Below, piece after piece: positions 1 to 8,730 of a stretch of 64,000 nucleotides of DNA. The notes beneath the pieces were generated by a model. The model saw only the letters and a program-made list of their open reading frames with translations. It had not been told where the DNA came from and did not search any database. The stretch covers positions 1-64,000 of the forward strand of contig FNZT01000003.1 in NCBI GenBank assembly GCA_900109435.1. Direction: 5' to 3'. Numbering within the stretch: the stretch's first letter is position 1; every line of letters starts with the position of its first letter. Source of the DNA: Ruminococcus sp. YRD2003. Lineage in GTDB: Bacteria > Bacillota > Clostridia > Oscillospirales > Ruminococcaceae. Made by a program: the position numbers and the translations under genes.

Positions 1-100
1 GGTCGGCAAGCTCGAGAAGGCCCTAAAGGAAACGGCAAAGGAGTACCAACCGCCATATATTTACCGTTCAAATGCGATGGAAGGTTCAAAGGAGGAGTGA
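1..100 (+). CDS. C-terminal end of an unidentified protein (partial)
   Basis: Reading from base 2, an open frame enters from the left edge and ends at TGA 98-100. The 32 visible residues are charged and end in SNAMEGSKEE. The terminal Lys-Glu-Glu codons overlap the GGAGGAG ribosome binding site of the next gene, which is usual for tightly packed operon genes. No domain can be recognised from such a short tail, and it could be a chance open frame. Confidence 0.45.
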   Translation, partial: VGKLEKALKETAKEYQPPYIYRSNAMEGSKEE

Positions 101-104
101 TTCT

Positions 105-1076
105 ATGTGTTCATTATTCGGTTGGTTAAATTATGAGGGCATCATGCCCCATAGGATGCTGAGAAAACTTACACAAGCTCTGGCTAATGCTGCCGAAGAG
201 CGCGGCACTGACGCAGCTGGTATCAGCTATGTGAGGGACGGCGAGGTAGTTATTTACAAGCGCCCGAAACCTGCTCACAAGCTTCACTTCAATCCGCCTG
301 ACGGTACTGCTGCTATTATGGGACACACGAGGATGACCACGCAGGGGAATGAGAAGTTCAACTACAACAATCATCCCTTTTTATGTCACGCAGATATGGA
401 CTTCGCATTTGCTCACAACGGCTGCCTCTGGAACGACAAGCAGCTCCGCAAGGACAAGCTCATACCCGAGACACACATCGAGACTGATAGCTATGCAGCT
501 TGTCAGCTCATAGAATCTCAGGGGAAGCTCGACTTTGATTCGCTGCGGTATATGTCTGAAACTGTTGAAGGCAACTTCTGCTTCACCGTACTGGATCAGT
601 ACAATTCTCTATACATTATTAAGGGCAGCAATCCAATGTGTCTTCTTCACTTCCCGGTGCTCGGGCTGTATGTCTACGCTTCCACTGAAAGTATCATGAA
701 GAACGCTCTCCGCAGGATAGGTTTGCATAAGTTTGCCTCTGAGCGTATCAAAACAGACGAGGGAGATATCATTCGTATTGACAAAAATGGAAATATTACA
801 CGCTCGGAGTTTGAACCGAAACTTTACCGCTCCAAGTACATGAGCTGGTATGATGACTCTTCCTATTATAATATACACGAAGAGATGCTTCTCGCCTACT
901 GCGGCTGCTATGGTGTTGACAGCGAGGACGTAGAATTACTATTGGAGTATGGCTATACCTGCGATGAGATAGAAGAAATGCTCATGGATACGAACCTGCT
1001 CCATGAGGCTCTCAGGGATGTGAAGTATATCTGCGGAGAAGAAAAGTATGAGAGTTGCTATGGAGGAGCATTCTGA
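105..1076 (+). CDS. Class II (Ntn-type) glutamine amidotransferase
   Basis: The protein begins MCSLFGWL, so Cys2 becomes the N-terminal nucleophile after Met removal, as in GATase II enzymes that hydrolyse glutamine to ammonia. Further family motifs are RGTDAAG (about residues 37-43), GHTRMTTQGN and the HNG motif (about residues 105-107). ATG 105 is chosen because GGAGGAG lies 7 bases upstream and because it puts the Cys at position 2; the longer frame from 72 would destroy this. No synthetase domain is fused and none is adjacent, so the ammonia acceptor is unknown. About 55 C-terminal residues form an acidic, helical extension. The stop overlaps the integrase start (TGATG), so the two are translationally coupled in a mobile element. 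Confidence 0.85.
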   Translation: MCSLFGWLNYEGIMPHRMLRKLTQALANAAEERGTDAAGISYVRDGEVVIYKRPKPAHKLHFNPPDGTAAIMGHTRMTTQGNEKFNYNNHPFLCHADMDFAFAHNGCLWNDKQLRKDKLIPETHIETDSYAACQLIESQGKLDFDSLRYMSETVEGNFCFTVLDQYNSLYIIKGSNPMCLLHFPVLGLYVYASTESIMKNALRRIGLHKFASERIKTDEGDIIRIDKNGNITRSEFEPKLYRSKYMSWYDDSSYYNIHEEMLLAYCGCYGVDSEDVELLLEYGYTCDEIEEMLMDTNLLHEALRDVKYICGEEKYESCYGGAF

Positions 1077-2251
1077 TGGGAACAAGACGTGGAAATAACG
1101 AAGGTTGTATTTATAAGGACAAGCAGGGGCATTGGCGTGGAGTTGTGTCCCTGCCTTCTGCTGACGGTAAGTATAAAAAGAAGTGTGTCTACGGTCGTAC
1201 ACGAAAAGAAGCTGCTGATAAAATGAACGAAATTCTTTCTAAACTTCGCACTAATACATATATTGAGCCAAGTAAAATAACTCTTTATGAATGGCTATGT
1301 CAATGGCTTGATGAGTATTGCAATGATATCAGGCTTACTACAAAAATCAACTACGAGACATTTATCTACCAACATATCAAGGACAGTATAGGTGGATACA
1401 AGCTATGCGATCTTAGTCCAATGATTATTCAGCAATTCTATAACGATAAGCTCAAAAACGGAAAGATCAATGGTAAAGGCGGTCTTAGTCCTAAAACACT
1501 TCGTAATCTTCATAACTTTCTGCATAAAGCTTTGAATCAAGCTGTCTTCCTTGATTTGATTGTCAAGAATCCAACTGAAGCTACCGTGCTTCCTAAGCGA
1601 CAGAAAGTTGAAATGCGATACTTTACTGTTGATGAACAAAAGAAATTACAGGAAGCTATAAAAGGTAATAGGCTTGAAATGGCTATACTGCTATGTTTGT
1701 ATACTGGTATAAGGCAGGGAGAACTCCTTGGTCTGACTTGGCAAAACGTTCATCTAGATATGCAAGGGCAAAGCTATATTAATATAGTTCAAACACTCAA
1801 TCGTATACAAAACAAAGATAAAAATGCATCTACAAGAACACTGCTGATGTTAAATGAGCCTAAAACTAAAAACTCATTTCGTATGATTCCGCTACTTCCG
1901 GATATAGCTAAAAAGCTCTATGAACATCGTACCCAACAAGCCGAATATCTTGAAAAGAATGGCTATCCACAAACTGATTTTGTGATTGCTTCAACAGTTG
2001 GAACGCCTATTGATCCGAGATGCTTTCAGCGAGATTTTAAGATAATACTGGATAAAAACGGCATTCGTCAAGTTAATGTACATGGATTACGTCATACTTT
2101 TGCTACAAGAGCGCTGGAATCAGGGATGAGCGTAAAAACGCTGTCAAAAATACTTGGTCATGCAAGCGTAGGTTTCACGCTTGATACATACGCCCATGTG
2201 ACCGAGCAATTAAAGGTATCGGAGATATCAGGTATGCAGGGATTTCTCTAA
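1076..2251 (+). CDS. Tyrosine recombinase / integrase (first)
   Basis: This is a phage/ICE-type tyrosine recombinase of about 391 residues. It has an N-terminal arm-binding region starting MGTRRGNNEGCI, a SAM-like core-binding domain, and a C-terminal catalytic domain. The catalytic set is visible: Arg213 (TGIRQGE), His336 and Arg339 (HGLRHTF), His362 (LGHAS) and Tyr372 (DTYAHV). ATG 1076 is preferred over 1055 because GGAGGA lies 8 bases upstream and the N-terminus then matches the second integrase of this window. It follows the amidotransferase with a 1-base overlap. As integrases usually sit at element ends, the element probably extends left of the window. Confidence 0.93.
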   Translation: MGTRRGNNEGCIYKDKQGHWRGVVSLPSADGKYKKKCVYGRTRKEAADKMNEILSKLRTNTYIEPSKITLYEWLCQWLDEYCNDIRLTTKINYETFIYQHIKDSIGGYKLCDLSPMIIQQFYNDKLKNGKINGKGGLSPKTLRNLHNFLHKALNQAVFLDLIVKNPTEATVLPKRQKVEMRYFTVDEQKKLQEAIKGNRLEMAILLCLYTGIRQGELLGLTWQNVHLDMQGQSYINIVQTLNRIQNKDKNASTRTLLMLNEPKTKNSFRMIPLLPDIAKKLYEHRTQQAEYLEKNGYPQTDFVIASTVGTPIDPRCFQRDFKIILDKNGIRQVNVHGLRHTFATRALESGMSVKTLSKILGHASVGFTLDTYAHVTEQLKVSEISGMQGFL

Positions 2252-2266
2252 AGCTTTTAAAATGGC

Positions 2267-2289
2267 TTTCGCCCCTTTATGGGGCGAAA
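2267..2289 (+). terminator. Hairpin after first integrase
   Basis: A perfect 9-bp stem (TTTCGCCCC / GGGGCGAAA) with a 5-base loop lies 16 bases after the integrase stop, between two convergent genes. There is no strong T-run after it, so it may be a weak or bidirectional terminator. Confidence 0.55.
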
Positions 2290-2323
2290 TGCTGTTATTA
2301 TGAAAGAGTTACGAAATCAAATA

Positions 2324-3922
2324 CTACTCCTGCAACAAATCGCATATAAGAATTAAATAATTATGTAGTTTCGAATACGGATTAGTATCGATTAAATCAA
2401 ACGGAACAAAAATATTGTTGTTATCCTTGCTCCCTATGGATATTACCACCTGTAATTCCATAATTGAAATATTAGATTTGTATCGCTCAAATAAGCCTTT
2501 CTCTTCTGCTAGTATCTGAAATATATCCGCATACTTTTTTATTCTGCTAATAAAGAATCTTTTATTAGTTTTAGATAATCTGTTCTTGATAAATTGCATA
2601 CTCCATGAAAAAGTTCTTTTTTCATTTCTAAAAAGTTTTTTCTCTATGAAATTACAATAAGAATCTATGGAATACAGTAAGGTCTCTAACATTATTCTTT
2701 TTATATCACTATCGCCTAATCCGTTTTTAGATAAACAGTCAATACCTTTTTTCAATTTTGGGTTATAATCCGCAATAGATTGGATTACTTGAGCATCCGA
2801 ACTCTTGATATCCAAAACAATTCTTTTAGTCAATGAGAGAATACTGGCTAAGGTAGATAACACGGAATTCAAATAATTGTCTTGTTCATGTTCTAACAGG
2901 GAATGATATTTATTACATAACTCATTATATGCGGCTTCTTTAATAGCATTATTAAACTGATAAATGCTTGTAGTTTTGCCTTGAGGAAAAGAATTAATGC
3001 CAAGCACTTGAGTTGTTTCATTTTTAGATAGTGTTGTACCAAAACAAAAAAACCTCGGAAGAAAGTTACCTTCAAAATGGGGAGGAATCATTTCAAATTC
3101 ATATACACCGTCCTCAAGAATAGTAGTGCCGTTTACGTTGAAAAATGTATTTGCTATATCTGACCATTGTTCAGTTCTATTTAGTATTCTATTTATAGAA
3201 TCTTCATTAAATGCTCTATTTGTATCTGGCTTAAGATATTCGATTTTAAAACAGATTCTTGGATTATAACTTAAGCTTGCGCCATATGTAAAGTCATTCG
3301 TAGAAAAGAACCTAAAATAGTTACATTCTTCCTTAATATTATTACTATCACAAATAAACTCAACATCTTTATTTAGTGCATTAGCATACATTAAATCGAT
3401 TACCTTATCAAATTGAACTATATATTTGATATTATTTATAGCCATCATAAATCCTTCTGAAATATCATCAAATTGGTAAGAGGTTCTTTTTTCTGTATCT
3501 TCATCAGTATCAAATATAATAGGAAGTATTTCAGTGGTAATTATTTTGAAAATAAACTTTGACAGAAGAGCTATGTCATTAGAATTACTAAGGTAGTCAG
3601 GTAACATTACATCAAGTCTTCTAAAATAGATAATGGCGTTGTTAATAGCATCGTTTCTAGTAAAGTTGCATTCTCCACTGCTATTATTATTTACAAATTC
3701 CTCTTTATCGACGTTAAAAGTGATATCAAATACCTTTTCGTAATGCTTCCTATATTTTAATGAAAAATTATTCTTATCAAACAACCCATTCACACCCATG
3801 ACTATTCTTCCAGATTTGCTGCGAATGTAATTATCATAATTAAATGTAGTGATTCCAAAAATAGTTTCTAACAAATCTCTAAAGCATTCTTTCCTCTGAA
3901 TTTTTTTCATAATGTCCTCCAT
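2324..3922 (-). CDS. Unidentified AT-rich protein, possible mobile-element cargo
   Basis: I do not recognise this family. The frame is open from a TTG at 3967, but ATG 3922 is preferred because a GAGGA motif lies 4 bases upstream in the right orientation; ATG 3910 (GGAGG upstream) is equally possible. The product of about 532 residues has no signal peptide or clear membrane span. It is rich in Asn, Ile, Phe and Lys and contains a long mainly helical C-terminal half. Codon use is much more AT-rich than that of the chromosomal genes to the right, which supports recent acquisition. It stands alone between two integrases and reads against both. Cargo such as a defence or restriction-like function is possible but no catalytic motif supports it. 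Confidence 0.7.
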   Translation of the reverse strand: MEDIMKKIQRKECFRDLLETIFGITTFNYDNYIRSKSGRIVMGVNGLFDKNNFSLKYRKHYEKVFDITFNVDKEEFVNNNSSGECNFTRNDAINNAIIYFRRLDVMLPDYLSNSNDIALLSKFIFKIITTEILPIIFDTDEDTEKRTSYQFDDISEGFMMAINNIKYIVQFDKVIDLMYANALNKDVEFICDSNNIKEECNYFRFFSTNDFTYGASLSYNPRICFKIEYLKPDTNRAFNEDSINRILNRTEQWSDIANTFFNVNGTTILEDGVYEFEMIPPHFEGNFLPRFFCFGTTLSKNETTQVLGINSFPQGKTTSIYQFNNAIKEAAYNELCNKYHSLLEHEQDNYLNSVLSTLASILSLTKRIVLDIKSSDAQVIQSIADYNPKLKKGIDCLSKNGLGDSDIKRIMLETLLYSIDSYCNFIEKKLFRNEKRTFSWSMQFIKNRLSKTNKRFFISRIKKYADIFQILAEEKGLFERYKSNISIMELQVVISIGSKDNNNIFVPFDLIDTNPYSKLHNYLILICDLLQE

Positions 3923-3987
3923 TATTTCCTCGAATTTTTTTCGAGTCAAGTTTCTAAACTTTTGCAATCGACAACACGGCTATGTGT

Positions 3988-4005
3988 ATGATATTATAAT
4001 ATCAT
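3988..4005. promoter_or_regulatory. 18-bp perfect palindrome between divergent genes
   Basis: ATGATATTA/TAATATCAT is an exact palindrome in the space between the leftward cargo gene and the rightward excisionase-like gene. It contains TATAAT on both strands, so it may be an operator overlapping back-to-back -10 boxes. No convincing -35 box is seen on the + strand. Confidence 0.5.
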
Positions 4006-4050
4006 GGAACGGAGCTCCTATCCAACTTCTTCCGAAGGGAGGCGATTTGG

Positions 4051-4248
4051 GTGAACAATTCCAAGCTTTGCCTGACCGTCAGTGAAGCGGCTATACAGCT
4101 GAATATCAGCAGATCAAAGCTGTATCAGCTGCTTCGGGACGGCGACATTCCTCATATGAAGGTCGGACGAAAGATACTCATTCCGTCCGCCGAGTTAAGG
4201 GAATGGCTTCATACACAATCCACCTACTCCAGTAACTTGAAAATTTAA
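4051..4248 (+). CDS. Excisionase-like helix-turn-helix protein
   Basis: This 65-residue protein fits the HTH_17/MerR-like excisionase family. The sequence has the typical LTVSEAAIQLNIS helix pair, then SRSKLYQLLRDGDIPHMKVG and a C-terminal wing ending in REWL. It starts at GTG 4051 with AGGGAGG 8 bases upstream. It sits directly before the second integrase, where excisionases normally lie, and probably controls integration direction. A role as plain DNA-binding repressor cannot be excluded. Confidence 0.82.
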   Translation: MNNSKLCLTVSEAAIQLNISRSKLYQLLRDGDIPHMKVGRKILIPSAELREWLHTQSTYSSNLKI

Positions 4249-4266
4249 TATAGTGAGGTGATAATC

Positions 4267-4323
4267 ATGACATTACTTTCATATGTCCGTATATCCACCT
4301 TTTCGGAGGAGGATGACAGATAA
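4267..4323 (+). CDS. 18-residue leader peptide coupled to integrase
   Basis: ATG 4267 has a GAGGTG ribosome binding site 7 bases upstream and opens an 18-codon frame, MTLLSYVRISTFSEEDDR. Its TAA overlaps the integrase ATG (TAATG), and the integrase ribosome binding site GGAGGAGG lies within its last codons. This is the arrangement of a translational coupling or attenuation leader. It is too short to show homology. Confidence 0.5.
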   Translation: MTLLSYVRISTFSEEDDR

Positions 4324-5483
4324 TGGGTACGCGCAGAGCTAACGGTGAGGGATGCATCACTAAGTTCCGCAATGGTTATCGTGGTAAGCTTTGTCATAGC
4401 GGTAAATGTAAATACATATATGGCAAGACTAAGAAGGAAGTCGCAGCGAAGCTTCAACAACTTAGGGCTGACATAAAAAGCGGCGTCAACATCTTCGCAC
4501 CTATGATGACATTTCAGGAACTCCTTGAACGCTATCTCTCATCATACACTCCTGATATCCGTGCTTCAACGCGGCAGAACTACGAAGGATATTATGATAA
4601 GATCATAAAGAATCCTATCGCAGGTACTGCTGTATGCAAGCTGAAAGCAGATGATTTTCAAGAGCTGGCGAATTGGCTTTACACAGCTGGGAGGAGTGAT
4701 GGAAACGGTGGGTTGTCACCAAAGACTGTCCGCAATATTTTTAACTTCATCAGCGCGGCTATGAAGGCTGCTCAAGCTAATGCCCTCATAGCCAGTGATC
4801 CTTCAAAGTTTGTAAATCTCCCGAAGCAGCACAATATCGAGAAACCAATTCTCAGTACAAGAGAAGTACAAAGGCTTATCGATGTTGCTGAAGGCGAATG
4901 GGCTATAGGGATATACATACTTGCCAATACCGGTTTACGCAGCGGAGAGTGTCTTGGCCTTCGGGCAGATTGTTTATGCTATGAGGCCGGAATCCCGTAT
5001 CTCGATGTCAAACACAGTTTGCGTCGAGTTAAGATGTTCGATGCTAAGCCTGGGCAGGCTAAGTCTCAACTCAAGTTGACTGACCTAAAAACAGACTACT
5101 CACGCCGTAAGATCCCACTTTCGCAGGAGGTCGCAGAGCATATCAAAGCTCATCTCAAGCATCTGCACGAAAAGGCAGCGAGTTCTTACGGTGTGTTCAA
5201 TGAGAATCCTTTTCTCGTTTGCAACGAGTTAGGCGAGGCGGTCGAACCGAGTAGTTTCAGGAAATACTTCAACAAGACAGTTGAGGTAGCTGGTCTACCA
5301 AGGACAACTACTCAGCATACCCTTCGTCACAGTCGTTGTTCTCATCTGATTCAACAAGGGTGTTCTCCGAAGCTTGTTTCGCTCTATTGCGGACACAGTG
5401 ACAGTGCCTTTACTTTGTCACGGTACTGTCATTACACCTTGGCGGATATCCATATGGAACTCGAATCACATGGGGCTGGTTAA
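4323..5483 (+). CDS. Tyrosine recombinase / integrase (second)
   Basis: The 386-residue site-specific recombinase shares the MGTRRxNGEGCI start with the first integrase but is clearly a different protein. Catalytic residues are Arg206 (TGLRSGE), His332 and Arg335 (HTLRHSR), His358 (CGHSDS) and Tyr368 (SRYCHY). The region between about residues 60 and 150 is the core-binding domain. GGAGGAGG lies 8 bases before ATG 4323. It follows the excisionase-like gene and precedes the replication gene, so it most likely moves this mobilizable element. Confidence 0.93.
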   Translation: MGTRRANGEGCITKFRNGYRGKLCHSGKCKYIYGKTKKEVAAKLQQLRADIKSGVNIFAPMMTFQELLERYLSSYTPDIRASTRQNYEGYYDKIIKNPIAGTAVCKLKADDFQELANWLYTAGRSDGNGGLSPKTVRNIFNFISAAMKAAQANALIASDPSKFVNLPKQHNIEKPILSTREVQRLIDVAEGEWAIGIYILANTGLRSGECLGLRADCLCYEAGIPYLDVKHSLRRVKMFDAKPGQAKSQLKLTDLKTDYSRRKIPLSQEVAEHIKAHLKHLHEKAASSYGVFNENPFLVCNELGEAVEPSSFRKYFNKTVEVAGLPRTTTQHTLRHSRCSHLIQQGCSPKLVSLYCGHSDSAFTLSRYCHYTLADIHMELESHGAG

Positions 5484-5537
5484 TTGGAATACTCTTTCTG
5501 TAATAACCGGACAAATCGGACAAACAGACACGACAGG

Positions 5538-5554
5538 GCGGGGCGTTGCCCCGC
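5538..5554 (+). repeat. Small GC-rich inverted repeat before replication gene
   Basis: GCGGGGC-GTT-GCCCCGC is a perfect 7-bp stem with a 3-base loop, 15 bases before the replication gene start and just before its ribosome binding site. It could be an attenuator or part of an origin; no iterons are seen beside it. Confidence 0.4.
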
Positions 5555-5569
5555 TCAGAAAGGAAAATA

Positions 5570-6931
5570 ATGAACATATACGAAATGGTCTCGGAGAGAA
5601 CAAAAGGCTTGAGCAAAATTCTAATCAAGAATTCCAAAGAAGCATTTTCAGATATCTGTAATGCGTTGCTTCAGCTCAAGATTCTTCTCTTCTTCAATTT
5701 CATGCCTGTTCTGGACATGATTAATTATAAAAAGTGCATAACGGAAGAGGTAGCGATTGCTGTCATTCGCGCTCTACTCACGGAAGCTGATTCACTCAGT
5801 GTCTCAGATGGTATCATTAAGGATATCCTGGAAAGACTGCGCTACTCACCGCAATTGCAAATCGACTTGGACAAGGGCTTCCGCCTCGGGCAGATGTATG
5901 TCAACTGCAAGAACGGTGTCTACGATATAACGAAGAAAAAGCTGACCAAGCTGAAAACACCAATAGACTTCTCCTACATCGCGGGCTTTGAGTACATTCC
6001 AAACTCGGAGCTTGATAAAGCACCGCATTTCAAGCAGTTCATCTTAACGAGCGTTGGCATGGAAAATCTTCCTTGCCTCTTGAGAATATTGGGCTATTGC
6101 GTTAGCTCTTTGACAAAAGGCAGACGCGGATGCCTTCTTATAGGCAAGGGAAAAACAGGCAAGTCGGTGCTATTAAATGTTTTACAAAGCATTTTTGACC
6201 CGGACCTTGTCTCTCATCAGCCATTTCATCTCATGGGAACTGAAAAATCCCGCTGGCATTATTATGGAAAAAGGATAAACATAAGCAGAGACAACAGCAG
6301 TACCCCGATGAAGGATGAGGAAGCGTTTAAATCGCTTATTTCATGTGAAGAGACCATCGGACGCGAAGTTTACCAGAAATATATAAATTTCACGCCCACA
6401 TTGAAGTTTATCTTCGCAAGCAATTGGCCTCTGTGTTTTGCTCACCCGGATGAGGCGGTCTATGATCGCTTAGTCGTTATTCGCTTTACTCGCACAATTC
6501 CCGACGAGATGGTTGACTTCGAGCTTGAAGAAAAACTGAAAAGTGAAGTTGACGTCATATTCTCGCTTGCAGTCGATACGTTAAAAGAATTGATTGAATC
6601 GAAATATGACTTCCAAATGGCTGACGATGCCGTTGAATACTTGGCTCAGCAGCGTTCACAGGTACTTACGGTCCAGGATTTCTTTAAGGATGAGGTAAAA
6701 CTTGATCCCGAAGGAACCGTGGGTTCTGAAGAACTGTACACGCGCTATGTGGAGTATTGTAGCATCAATTCGATGTCTCCTATGGGTCGAAACACGTTCA
6801 AAGATAAGATGCGGAACATAGATTCATCAATCAAGTGCGACAAGGTATACGATTGCAACAGAAAGCGTGTCAACGGATACAAGGGTATCAGATTCGCAAC
6901 TGTTGAGGAGATAGAGGCTAAAAAAAGATAA
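5570..6931 (+). CDS. D5/SF3-type replication helicase (primase C-terminal part)
   Basis: The 453-residue protein resembles the C-terminal half of phage and plasmid DNA primases of the D5/poxvirus type. A D5_N-like region covers about residues 70-180. The superfamily 3 ATPase follows, with Walker A GKGKTGKS at about residues 192-199, acidic Walker B candidates near RINISRD, and the sensor-like stretch FIFASNWP. A winged-helix-like end follows. ATG 5570 is chosen because AAAGGA lies 5 bases upstream and the longer frame from 5546 lacks a site. No primase catalytic domain is present, so it may act with a host primase. It would support autonomous replication of the excised element. Confidence 0.82.
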   Translation: MNIYEMVSERTKGLSKILIKNSKEAFSDICNALLQLKILLFFNFMPVLDMINYKKCITEEVAIAVIRALLTEADSLSVSDGIIKDILERLRYSPQLQIDLDKGFRLGQMYVNCKNGVYDITKKKLTKLKTPIDFSYIAGFEYIPNSELDKAPHFKQFILTSVGMENLPCLLRILGYCVSSLTKGRRGCLLIGKGKTGKSVLLNVLQSIFDPDLVSHQPFHLMGTEKSRWHYYGKRINISRDNSSTPMKDEEAFKSLISCEETIGREVYQKYINFTPTLKFIFASNWPLCFAHPDEAVYDRLVVIRFTRTIPDEMVDFELEEKLKSEVDVIFSLAVDTLKELIESKYDFQMADDAVEYLAQQRSQVLTVQDFFKDEVKLDPEGTVGSEELYTRYVEYCSINSMSPMGRNTFKDKMRNIDSSIKCDKVYDCNRKRVNGYKGIRFATVEEIEAKKR

Positions 6932-7062
6932 TGATAACTATTATCAAGAAGTTGTGCTGCTGCATCTGTGGCAGCACAGCTAAAAAAAAAGAACAATCAT
7001 ATTTCCCAAGGAACTTTGCGAAGAGCTATAATGAGTGCATTGTATATGCATTTCACGTGTAG
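6931..7062 (+). CDS. Small Cys-rich ORF, 43 residues, uncertain
   Basis: ATG 6931 overlaps the replication gene stop (TAATG) and opens 43 codons beginning MITIIKKLCCCICGSTAKKK. The CCCIC cluster between lysines is striking. There is no well-placed ribosome binding site, so expression would rely on coupling. A 7-bp inverted repeat (6954-6960 / 6971-6977) lies within the frame and could be the real function of the sequence. It may be a chance frame. Confidence 0.3.
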   Translation: MITIIKKLCCCICGSTAKKKEQSYFPRNFAKSYNECIVYAFHV

Positions 7063-7110
7063 TGATTTGTGGAGTATTATTCCGAAATGTAATGAAAAAG
7101 GAGTATAAAA

Positions 7111-7452
7111 ATGAATAGAGATTCCACTATACAGGTTAGACTGACAGAAGAAGAGAAACAGTCTATAATCAAAAATGCAGAAAGGGCAAACATTCCCCAA
7201 GCCAGCACCTACCTGCGTTGCATCGGTGTCGAAGAAGGAAAAGTAATTTTCCTCGACAAGGGCGGATATATTCCCCGTACACTGATTGAGATCAACGATA
7301 AGATTACCGGCGCATTGCGCAGCGGAAAAATCTCCGATGATCTCGGGCGTGAAATAAAGGCGCTTCTGGCTGACGTGATGTGTAAATTCACAGATGTGTC
7401 AGAAAGGCTTTCAACGATCCGTGATGAGGAGGATGATGATGTATGTCATTAA
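7111..7452 (+). CDS. mobC: MobC-type mobilization accessory protein
   Basis: The 113-residue protein starts with an Arc-like ribbon-helix-helix pattern (DSTIQVRLTEEEKQSI) and the PQASTYLR motif typical of MobC relaxosome proteins. MobC binds oriT and helps the relaxase open the strands. AAAAGGAG lies 7 bases before ATG 7111. Its last 10 bases overlap the relaxase start, which supports joint translation. The tail DEEDDD is acidic. The region just upstream (7063-7110) is the natural place for oriT, but I see no clear nick consensus. Confidence 0.82.
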   Translation: MNRDSTIQVRLTEEEKQSIIKNAERANIPQASTYLRCIGVEEGKVIFLDKGGYIPRTLIEINDKITGALRSGKISDDLGREIKALLADVMCKFTDVSERLSTIRDEEDDDVCH

Positions 7453-8696
7453 TCCTAGCGCGACAGGGTGATAATCGTAAGACCGAAGATCTTCGGGCGA
7501 TTTATGATTACTGCACTGACACGGTAAAGACTCAAGATAAGAGGTATACGGAAACCCTCGGCACATTGACGGATGATCCGCTCAAAGAAATGATCGAGGT
7601 GAAACGTATTTTCGGCAAGTTAGATGGAAGGCAGTACTTGCAGATAATTGCATCTCCAACTCCATTCAACAACAACATCTCTGATGACGAATTCATGGAC
7701 ATGGCTAAGGAAATCGGTGATTTCTACTATGCTCTGGGCTTCCAGTGTACTGTTTCTGTCCATTTTGACACGAAAAGAAGGCATATTCACCTGATATCCA
7801 ATTCGGTATCATTTATAAACGGAAAGAAATTCTCACAAGGCCTGAGTCAGCTCAACCGGTTTAAGCTTCACTGCAATAAAGTATTCCAAAAATATGGATT
7901 CGACATTGTGACAAGACCAACGGAAAAGATAAATGATACAAAGAAATATTCGTTCAATGACGGCTACGATTTCCTTGAAGCTTTCGATGAGATCGCTGAT
8001 GATGTCGCATTCGACGTGTATGATGTAACGCAGAACACAAGCAATGGTGAAACTCCTCAGGCAAGGAAAAACTATAATCCAGACGCTCCGAAAAAAGGTT
8101 TCAATCGCTTTTTTGCGGCGGAATCAGAAACCTACCGAGACTATTATACCCCAAGGGAAAACTCCAACGAAAAGGCATTTGACATCAAAGATGCATGGGC
8201 ACCTAAAAGCGAATTAAGACCCATGGCGCCATTTGACAGTGCCAACATCCTGCCATCGATAGTCATAAAAGAACAAGCTCCGGACAACTACGGTATCGTG
8301 GACTACTTCGAGGGAAGCTCAGGTTCAACAATGCACATCGATGGTCGCAGGGTGATAGATGTCTATGTACCAGATAGTGTTAAGCCTAGTGATATAAGCA
8401 GCATTGTAACCAGAATCCCATCAAGAGATGAAAAAGCCATAATCAAAAATGCTGCAGCGGCTAAGGCTGGGTTATATCGAAGCGGTGACGAGTCGCCGGT
8501 ATCGGTCAATGTAACCGACCAAGTCAGAATACATTTCAAAAGCGGAGAGGTCATATCAGATTTGTTAGGTAATGAAAAAAAGAAGGAGTTTTCCTTTCGA
8601 GCTCTGTCCGAATACCTCGGTCACTTGTCACACATACTAAACAATTATCGTTACGCAGATTTAAGTGATTCTGACGATGAAGAGGACGAAGACTAA
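7443..8696 (+). CDS. Relaxase / mobilization nuclease (PF03432-like)
   Basis: The 417-residue protein carries the relaxase histidine motif: His107 in VHFDTKRRHIHL, with His114 and His116 as the paired metal ligands. Tyrosines near the N-terminus (AIYDYC) are candidates for the strand-transfer nucleophile. The catalytic domain covers about residues 1-160. The rest is an unassigned C-terminal region ending in a very acidic tail (DSDDEEDED). The start at 7443 has GGAGGATGATG just upstream and overlaps mobC. It nicks oriT and pilots the element into a helper transfer system. The family is shorter here than in full conjugative relaxases, which fits a mobilizable element. Confidence 0.85.
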   Translation: MSLILARQGDNRKTEDLRAIYDYCTDTVKTQDKRYTETLGTLTDDPLKEMIEVKRIFGKLDGRQYLQIIASPTPFNNNISDDEFMDMAKEIGDFYYALGFQCTVSVHFDTKRRHIHLISNSVSFINGKKFSQGLSQLNRFKLHCNKVFQKYGFDIVTRPTEKINDTKKYSFNDGYDFLEAFDEIADDVAFDVYDVTQNTSNGETPQARKNYNPDAPKKGFNRFFAAESETYRDYYTPRENSNEKAFDIKDAWAPKSELRPMAPFDSANILPSIVIKEQAPDNYGIVDYFEGSSGSTMHIDGRRVIDVYVPDSVKPSDISSIVTRIPSRDEKAIIKNAAAAKAGLYRSGDESPVSVNVTDQVRIHFKSGEVISDLLGNEKKKEFSFRALSEYLGHLSHILNNYRYADLSDSDDEEDED

Positions 8697-8730
8697 TCAC
8701 AAACACTTTTAATCAATTGATTTTACATTT

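Noticed and set aside
6954..6977. Terminator after the replication gene
   Set aside because: The hairpin is followed by an A-run on the + strand, not a T-run, and the operon continues.
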